Shown here: positions 57,736-64,000 of the stretch, one piece after another
Numbering within the stretch: the stretch's first letter is position 1
Layout: each line of letters opens with the position of its first letter
Assembly: GCF_037042905.1 (NCBI RefSeq)
Contig: NC_087254.1
Location: 11,951,103 to 12,015,102, forward strand
DNA: 64,000 nt
Source of the DNA: Lytechinus pictus
Lineage: Eukaryota; Echinodermata; Echinoidea; Temnopleuroida; Toxopneustidae
Direction of reading: 5' to 3'
The notes under the pieces: generated by a model
What the model saw: only the letters and a program-made list of their open reading frames with translations
Databases searched by the model: none
What the model was told of the DNA's origin: nothing
Position numbers and translations under genes: made by a program

Positions 57736-57947
57736 TATCTATCAAATTTGTATTTTTAAACTTTCTAATGCCATGAAATAGCGACCACCAGTGGGTCTAT
57801 ATAACTAGAACACTGGCTGACATGTGGACATCCTCCCATTGGCAATGCTGCCAACATGTGTTATGTCACAGTTGTACGACACCCAATTGCTTTTCTACAT
57901 TATTTTGATTGAGTTGCCACCTTTTTCAAGTCTATCCGTAGATCATT

Positions 57948-58021
57948 GGCCCGTAACACAAAGCTTAGCGATGATCGTAGAACATTTTTCAATCGCTAAC
58001 CTTTGTGTTACGGAACCCTGG
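57948..58021. mobile_element. Compact TIR element (GTAACACAAAG family)
   Basis: GGCCCGTAACACAAAGCTTAGCG and CGCTAACCTTTGTGTTACGG are inverse ends with about 30 bp between. Related to 2682-2835. Confidence 0.7.
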
Positions 58022-58099
58022 TGTTTTTTATTCTTTCATGGGATGACATGTAAAGGTGTACCATATTAAAAAAATATATGTTTTGGAGTATATTTTCAG

Positions 58100-58184
58100 T
58101 GTTCAAAGTGGAGACATCACAAATATTGGGCACATTGCCAGTGGGGTGATCTCCATAGCAGTAGTTATTTCGACATTCAAATAA
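58100..58184 (+). CDS. Candidate terminal exon with hydrophobic segment
   Basis: After an acceptor (TATTTTCAG) the frame VQSGDITNIGHIASGVISIA continues VVISTFK and stops at TAA 58182-58184, which overlaps AATAAA. The hydrophobic run would suit a C-terminal membrane segment. No upstream exon with matching phase was found between it and 55567, and the opposite strand is also open here, so this is tentative. Confidence 0.25.
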
Positions 58185-58199
58185 ATTTTGTTGATCATA

Positions 58200-58610
58200 T
58201 TCATTGATTTTTCTGCTTTCAAACAAGCCATTGATCCAAGGGTTTCATTCTCCTTCAATACTGATAATAGGAAGAGCCGAACTCAGCCAAATGATTTGCG
58301 TTTCATTATCTGTCTTTCAAAATGTGGTGCAATGCCCGTCTCTTTCCAAGCTTGTTATCGAGTGTTCTTTATAAGCTGCAAATTTTCACCCCTTTCTCGC
58401 CCCTCCAGACCCAATTGTGCGCCTCTCATCGCCCTCCTAGAGTTTCCCCGAAGATTAATTACTTCCCATCACGATGCGAAAGCAACAAAAACCAAGCTCT
58501 TCCTCCGCGCCTCCCGCTGAAAACTCCCTGGAAAACAGGATTGTTTTGCGATCCATGATTAACTGTTAAACTGCGTTGCATAATGTTGTTATCCGCTTCT
58601 GGCAGACAGA
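58200..58610. other. Unclassified C-rich stretch
   Basis: More C-rich than its neighbours (CCCCTCCAGACCCAATTGTG, CATCGCCCTCCTAGAG, CTTCCTCCGCGCCTCCCGC). Open on the plus strand in two frames, but without splice support or a recognised family. It could be regulatory. Confidence 0.25.
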
Positions 58611-59225
58611 AAAGTTCAGGTTGTCTGCGCAGTATAACCGTTGATAGTCAAGTTTAGTACAACGTTGGTACTGGTGATGTTAAGTGGTTGTGTCCCACGG
58701 CAAAAGGACACAACTCTTTGGAATGATGAGTTTCTTGGTACATGTATTATGAGGAAAATGTATGTGGAATACAGTTTACTTGCCTTATTGGGGGCAATAT
58801 GATCCAAAATTTATTTAGCATCTTGTAAATCATACAGAAAATATCTCAACTCAAGAACCCCCCCCCCCCCGAATTCTGGAAACAAATCAGAGTTGCTTCT
58901 ATTTGTCATTAGATGGCAGTACAGTGTATGAAGGAGTATAAAGATTGAATTCTTGCTGTAAAAATATCTGAATCAAGCAGTGTTTTGCTTGATCATTGGT
59001 TATTTCTTTAAAAAAAGAAGAGTGTCTGTCTCAACCATCTTTTTGCCTGTACATTAGCTCTACATCCCTATCCAGTTTCTATATAAGTTTTATTGGAAGA
59101 GCATACTTCCATTGCATTGTAAAAAACATTTATACCTTCATCTGTAATTTGCTTGTTTTTGGATCAGAAACACAAACTGTATAACATTCTTCCGAAGATT
59201 TTAGGCGGAGGAGTACATGTAGATA

Positions 59226-59620
59226 ATTAAAGATAAATGCCAGTTGTGGTATCGATCTCAAAATGAGTTCGAACAGAATCCAATGAAATTACCACCCAAG
59301 TGTTTGTACGTATAAATAAAAAATATGTGCCAAACAGCTCTAGAAGAAAATGCGTAATTGATGAGAAAAGAGTAAAATAAGCACGGAAATTCATCAAATG
59401 TCGCGTATTTTTCCAAGCATTATTAATACACTGTCCCACATATGTTTTTCTGTGTTAGTGATCATCAGAATTATCGGTTTTGAGCTAAGATTTTATGATT
59501 TTCACAAAGATAAGCTAACATAATGCACCAGATCTAGATATATGATAATACGGTGACAATTAACCTTGATTTCAATAAAGACTTTCTCACGAAATATTTG
59601 TTTGCTGCAATTACTTTCAC
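59226..59620 (+). repeat. Dispersed ~400-bp repeat, copy 2
   Basis: Same order of words as 57332-57735, with about 15-20 percent visible differences and small indels. Confidence 0.85.
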
Positions 59621-59639
59621 CTTTAGCAATGTCATCATG

Positions 59640-60060
59640 AAGTCATCTCCCTTATGAGTTGCTATCCAGTGAGTATGCTGTCTGGGACTTCATTTTTGCG
59701 CTCATCATCAGCAGTTTTGTCTGTAATTGTTATTGTGTGTCCATCTTTGCTGTCATTGGTGTACAATTGTACACAATCAATATTTCAGGGGATCCCCCTA
59801 TTCACTGTGCCATCAGCATTTTAAACAAGATTTAAGTAGGGAAGTATAATAATCAGTGATGATGTCATCTTGATGAGTTTCACCTTTTGACTAAAGTTGC
59901 TATCCAGTGTGCTGTCTGAGACTTCATACATGTACATGTAGTGAGTGAGTCAACAACCGCTTGTCTGATTTGCTATTGTTTGTCATTCTTTGCTGTCATT
60001 GTTGCACAGTGTATACTGTGTACACAATCAATATTTTAGGGGATTCCCCTAATATTGTTA
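59640..60060 (+). repeat. Two diverged ~220-bp tandem units
   Basis: Each unit contains GTTGCTATCCAGTG, GTGCTGTCTG(G/A)GACTTCAT, TTTGCTGTCATTG and TACACAATCAATATTT(C/T)AGG followed by GGAT(C/T)CCCCTA, at about 59640-59810 and 59860-60055. Confidence 0.75.
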
Positions 60061-60142
60061 CACCATAAACACAAGTGCATACAGCTGTATCTTTCCAACT
60101 TCATGCGTGCAAGTAAGCAATTGCCTGTGAAAACTCTCGTTG

Positions 60143-60250
60143 AAATGCTCCCCAGGGAGTGGAGAGAGTGGATATATTGTATGCTTGCAAGCTTTGGATC
60201 GAGAGACTGGGATATAATGCGCTTAGAGATATATTTGCAACAAATATAAA
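60143..60250 (+). repeat. SINE-tail fragment
   Basis: ATGCTCCCCAGGGAGTGGAG and GGGATATAATGCGCTTAGAG resemble the tail of the 2836-3085 SINE. Confidence 0.4.
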
Positions 60251-60617
60251 GAGCTAGCCTCCATAAAAGCGGAATATCGAGTGCCTTGTCCTCTCATCAT
60301 ACATCCTGTGGCATGCAGTGTAGGGAGTTCCCCCCTTGTATATTGGAGGATGATTTGAGAAAAATTCATACTGCACATATGTAATTAACATTTTAATTAT
60401 TTTCTTATTTTGGGTTCTTGCAGTGAGATGTGGATGATATGATTTCAAGTGAACATCAAACCCTGGATTTATAAGCTAAAAAGGACCATACTTCAAGGAA
60501 ATATTCAGGATTATTTCAAGGTTTCAGAAACAGTTTATCAAGCAGGATAGGATGAGTAGTATGGTAAGTTTTACTTGAATATAAAGTATTTTGAGTCTGG
60601 TTGGCTGGCACATGTCC

Positions 60618-61785
60618 TGGGGAGTGTTCCACAAAGATTTAAGTATGACTTAAAGTCGCACTTAAATACTGAGTTGCGTACGGTATGAAAGGCTTGACCG
60701 CATTGGTCAGATCGTGTCATGAGGACGGACAGCCGCACACTCATGCGTATTTATCAATAAGATCATGCGATGCATATCATGTACTCGTCGGCATTTAAGT
60801 GCGACTTAAGGACGTTCCACAGTTAAAGTGAAATCCATGTCATTTTCACCAAACTTTGCACATAGATACCTTAGAAGCTGAATATTCGAAATATTCAAAA
60901 ATTAACATAGGTCCATGTGCTTGATTTTTTGCTATAGTGCTTCAAAGTTCACCCAAATGGATGTTCTTAAGAATTGCGCATTCAAAAGAATTTGGCATTT
61001 TTAGACCTCGCAAGATCACTACAATGAGTTTAAACCTCTATTACTCAGTCAGAATACATGAAAAAGTCATCAAATTTCGCAAAAGAGTAAATTATTGTAT
61101 CGTTAGAATGGAGAATCTATTTATAGTGCTATTTGTTTGCAACTTTAAGTCTAACAGCACTGTCAGTTCTTAAAAATGATGTAAAAGATAACAAAAACCC
61201 AATCTGAAAAATGTGAAATTTCAATAACAAACTACAAAAGTACAATAAATGCTGTACTTTATTCAAAATCCATGTCATTTTCACCAAAATTTGCAAAGTT
61301 GTAGAGGAAGGTATACCTAAGAGGTGCAAGTATTAAAAATTAGGGGTTCATGTGCTTGTTTTCAAACTATCAGCATTTTTATTAGAGCAAATGTGCTTTT
61401 TGAAACACCAAAAATGCGCCAAGTGCTTTGTATCTATGTGAAGAAAAAATCAAAACCACTCTACCATTTATTCAAACTCGGGGTCATATTCGTGATTCTT
61501 GGCAGCACTGCAGAGTAAAGTATTTTGAAATTGTAGAGATATTTTTAAAAATGGTCCATGGAATAATTCAATTTTTTTAGCTTCATGAAATAACGCATCG
61601 GATCTGCAGTTAGAGTGCATATGATGAGAAAAATCAGCTCAAAACCCACAGCTAATTAATCACCTGTTCATCCATTGTGACGTCAGCACGCAGAGTGTAA
61701 AATATGCGCAGATCATAATGCGCACAAACATAACTGTGGAACGTCCTTAAGTCATGCTTAAATCTTTGTGAAACACCCCCTGGTA
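60618..61785. mobile_element. Outer TIR element split by a nested element
   Basis: GGGAGTGTTCCACAAAGATT at the left and AATCTTTGTGAAACACCCCC at the right are inverse ends, continuing TTAAGTATGACTTAA and TTAAGTCATGCTTAA. Confidence 0.8.
60810..61748. mobile_element. Inner ~940-bp TIR element
   Basis: AAGGACGTTCCACAGTTAAA at the left and AACTGTGGAACGTCCTTAA at the right are near-perfect inverses. Internal repeats ATCCATGTCATTTTCACCAA occur at 60836 and 61267. No transposase-like frame. Confidence 0.8.
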
Positions 61786-61789
61786 TTAT

Positions 61790-62570
61790 AATTTGTACTT
61801 AATTATAAATTGAAGAATTCACTTTAATAATGGCCCAAAGATCTATAAAACTAGATCATGGCTTCAAGGTGAATTATTTGGAGAAGGTGGGGGGGGGGGG
61901 GGGCAGAGATGCCAACCGTTACGTTTTTGCCGTATTTGTTACGTTTTTTTACCCAAAATATGGCGTTACTTTTTTCTTTGTAAAATACGTTTTCTTAAAA
62001 TTTTGATCATGTACAATGCATTGTGTGTAGCTAGCTGGGTGTTTAAGGCGAGTGTGCATTACGATAGGTAGTGCGGTAATAAATTACGCATTTCTACTAA
62101 TGCATAAATCCCTAATGTGGCAGCCGTGTGTGTTGCTGCCCGAGTTGTGATTTTATCAAGGCTTTCCGATTAAATTTTCGATATCCTGGCCAATCAATGC
62201 GAGCGACAAGTTCAGAACGCACGCACATCTACAAGCGCAAAGCAGCGGCACAAATCGCGATATATAGCGACTGGTGCATACGTCTGTAAGGATGATGACG
62301 TCATCCAAGATGGCAACTTACGTTGACCAACGAAAGGATCGAAGATGACTATGTTTCGATCATCATTTGAAAGGAATTAGCAGTAACTGCGGTCTGAGGT
62401 ACGATATTTCTGATTTTTTCGTAAGTTTGAATGTACTTTCTTTTTTATAATGTGACATTTTATGTATGAAAAAAACGATCCGAAAATCAGGTTTCCGCCG
62501 AATGTTAGATCTAACGTTACTGCTAATACGTTGGCTATACGTACGGGCCAACAACTCTTCAGTCTATGTA
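61790..62570. other. Gene-free stretch upstream of the BED-like fragment
   Basis: Includes a long G run near 61888 and CG-containing DNA at 62190-62300. No exon recognised. It may include the 5' region of the 62706 reading frame. Confidence 0.4.
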
Positions 62571-62571
62571 T

Positions 62572-62625
62572 GGGTGAGTGGAGCCAACGCAGTTCAGCAG
62601 AACAACCAAAATACAGAGACTGATG
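62572..62625 (+). repeat. Dispersed repeat shared with 19610-19680
   Basis: GTGAGTGGAGCCAACGCAGT and TTCAGCAGAACAACC match the minus strand at 19610-19680. It lies 80 bp upstream of the BED-like reading frame and may be part of its promoter or element end. Confidence 0.7.
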
Positions 62626-62705
62626 CTTTTGGTCTAGTGTGATTGATGCACGATCGTTGTCAATTTGTTGTCTTGATTTGTTGATTTGTCGGGTCTCGAT
62701 TAATC

Positions 62706-63000
62706 ATGGCGTCAACTTCGTCCTCTAAGTCTAAATCACAACGGAAACAGATGTTTCGAGAGGAATACTCGACTCGGTGGCCTTGTATCATCCGTTCCAA
62801 ACTGGATGAATTTACCGCACGGTGCACTGTCTGTCAATGTGATTTCACTATTTCAATGACATTACTGCCCATATCAAACGGAAGAAACACCTCAACCTCG
62901 CACAAAGTCGTGAAACTAATACAAAAATTGGACGTTTCTTCAGAAGAGGGGACTACTCGACGATCAGAGCTAAAACATTGATGGCTAATTTGATGGCTAA
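62706..63000 (+). pseudogene. BED-type zinc-finger fragment with frameshift
   Basis: Starts MASTSSSKSKSQRKQMF, then FREEYSTRWPCIIRSKLDEF and the zinc pair CTVC in TARCTVCQCDFTIS. Here the frame changes, and the second frame gives NDITAHIKRKKHLNLAQSRE (H-x5-H half of the finger), then IGRFFRRGDYST and IRAKTLMANLMAK. The finger therefore spans two frames, which fits a small deletion in the middle of the domain. This Cx2C...Hx5H layout is typical of BED fingers of hAT-like transposons and domesticated ZBED-type proteins. Whether it is a dead transposon or a broken host gene cannot be told. The original-frame stop at 62979-62981 truncates it. Confidence 0.65.
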
Positions 63001-64000
63001 AGGTGGTATGATTGATAAATCCTGACCATTTTTCTACACTTTACATTTGACAGTGCCTGCTGTAAGGTTCTATGGTTAGATATTTATTTTTATTGCATCT
63101 TTTTAAGACATAAATTTTATTCGCTAGTGCCGGTTTCATTTTTTTTCTGGTTTGATTTATGTGTTTTGTTAGAAATGGAATCATCTTACCAGAGAATGCA
63201 CCATGCAGGATTCTGAACTCCAAAGTTGAAAAATCTCCTTACTGTGGGAGAGGGACACCCCCTCTCCCCGGCTCGGTCGTTTCGCTTCGTTATTTTTTAC
63301 AAAATACTTTTTTTAAAATCAAAATACTGTTTTTCCTCCTCTCAGAATACTAATTTTGCTTTTTGGAGGTTGGCATCTCGGGGGGGGGGGGGGGGGGGGG
63401 CTTTTATCTCAAAACTGAAGAAAAAGAAATTGAGAACAACTTTGATTAAAAAAAAAGCTCTGTTTAAATTCTATGTCACATGCAGGCACCTCCTTTTGCT
63501 GAGTAAGAATTAATTCTAAAGGAGTTTTAGGAGACAGTTTTCAGGAAATACAAGGTTGCCACCATTGTCATACAAGTAGTTAAATACGTTTTTTTCTGGG
63601 CTATCTTCATTATTTTCAACCCAGCCATTCTTTGTTAAGACACTGTTCTATTCAGGGGGTCATTTCATAAACCTGCTCTTAGTTATAGATGGATTGTATG
63701 CACTATGCATGACTGGTGACCATTTCCTGTACTAATGCTACATCACCAAGAACATGTTCCAGTTACGCATAAAGTCAAGCATGACTTTACAAACAGCTAT
63801 CATGAAAAAGCAGCCTGCTCAGCTGTGCTTTTTGTGTGTACAGTGTAAATATCATACAGCAGAAGAGTGTACACTTATGACAAAGAGCACTCAATATACT
63901 TTTTTTAAAGAAGAGAAAGCAATCCAGTTTTTTACTCTGCTGATAAAGTAAAAAAGAAGTTGAGAAACTAAAAAAAGAAAAAAAAAACCCTTCTAATAGA
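63001..64000. other. Gene-free stretch at window end
   Basis: Contains a G run at 63379-63400, and at 63655-63790 a partial CGTTTCATAAAG-family TIR element (GGGGTCATTTCATAAACCTG, GACTGGTGACC, CATGAAAAAGC). No gene seen. Confidence 0.45.

Overview
This is eukaryotic genomic DNA: spliced genes with canonical GT-AG introns, long AT-rich introns and intergenic DNA, an intron-containing nuclear tRNA-like gene, tRNA-derived SINE-like repeats, and dozens of short terminal-inverted-repeat (TIR) elements. The two recognisable protein genes are clearly metazoan (TAB1 and UBE2S). Together with the dense non-autonomous foldback elements, this suggests an invertebrate deuterostome, most likely an echinoderm such as a sea urchin. 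The taxon is an inference from style, not proven by a marker.

Layout. 165-5240 (+) holds the 3' half of TAB1, the TAK1-binding pseudophosphatase. It carries a 42-bp duplication of a splice donor and a nearby duplicated exon with a stop codon. 5241-16388 is repeat-rich DNA between convergent genes, with TIR elements, a SINE and two tandem arrays whose units carry AGGTCA-type direct repeats. 16389-20607 (-) is UBE2S, the APC/C ubiquitin-chain-elongating E2, in four exons and with a broken partial copy of its third exon in an intron. 20608-21560 is a likely promoter and GC-rich zone. 21560-26840 is mostly unremarkable apart from a SINE and two TIR elements.

26845-33640 is a nested palindromic region. 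Outer inverted repeats of about 380 bp made of TGTGCAAA-type subrepeats enclose a degenerate tandem array with a tRNA-Tyr-like gene in it. A 2.2-kb TIR element with a 1.5-kb pyrimidine core and a TTAA-flanked piggyBac-like element also lie inside. 33941-42554 is bounded by matching inverted ends and holds a roughly 165-bp tandem array with RFX X-box palindromes, a 600-bp foldback element and a CTAG-rich block.

On the minus strand, 38046-44588 contains six candidate exons whose reading phases agree with each other, with one in-frame TAG. I do not recognise the protein. Isolated candidate exons lie at 51247-51421 (-), 55474-55567 (+) and 58100-58184 (+). 62706-63000 (+) is a frameshifted BED-type zinc-finger fragment, probably derived from a transposon family. 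The rest is SINEs, foldback elements, microsatellites and diverged duplications.

TAB1 (TAK1 signalling) and UBE2S (mitotic ubiquitination) are functionally unrelated neighbours. Nothing here looks like an operon, CRISPR array or prokaryotic defence system. The more unusual content is the exon-level duplications, the nested palindrome at 26.8-33.6 kb, and the tandem arrays whose period is close to nucleosome length and whose units carry transcription-factor-like palindromes or direct repeats.
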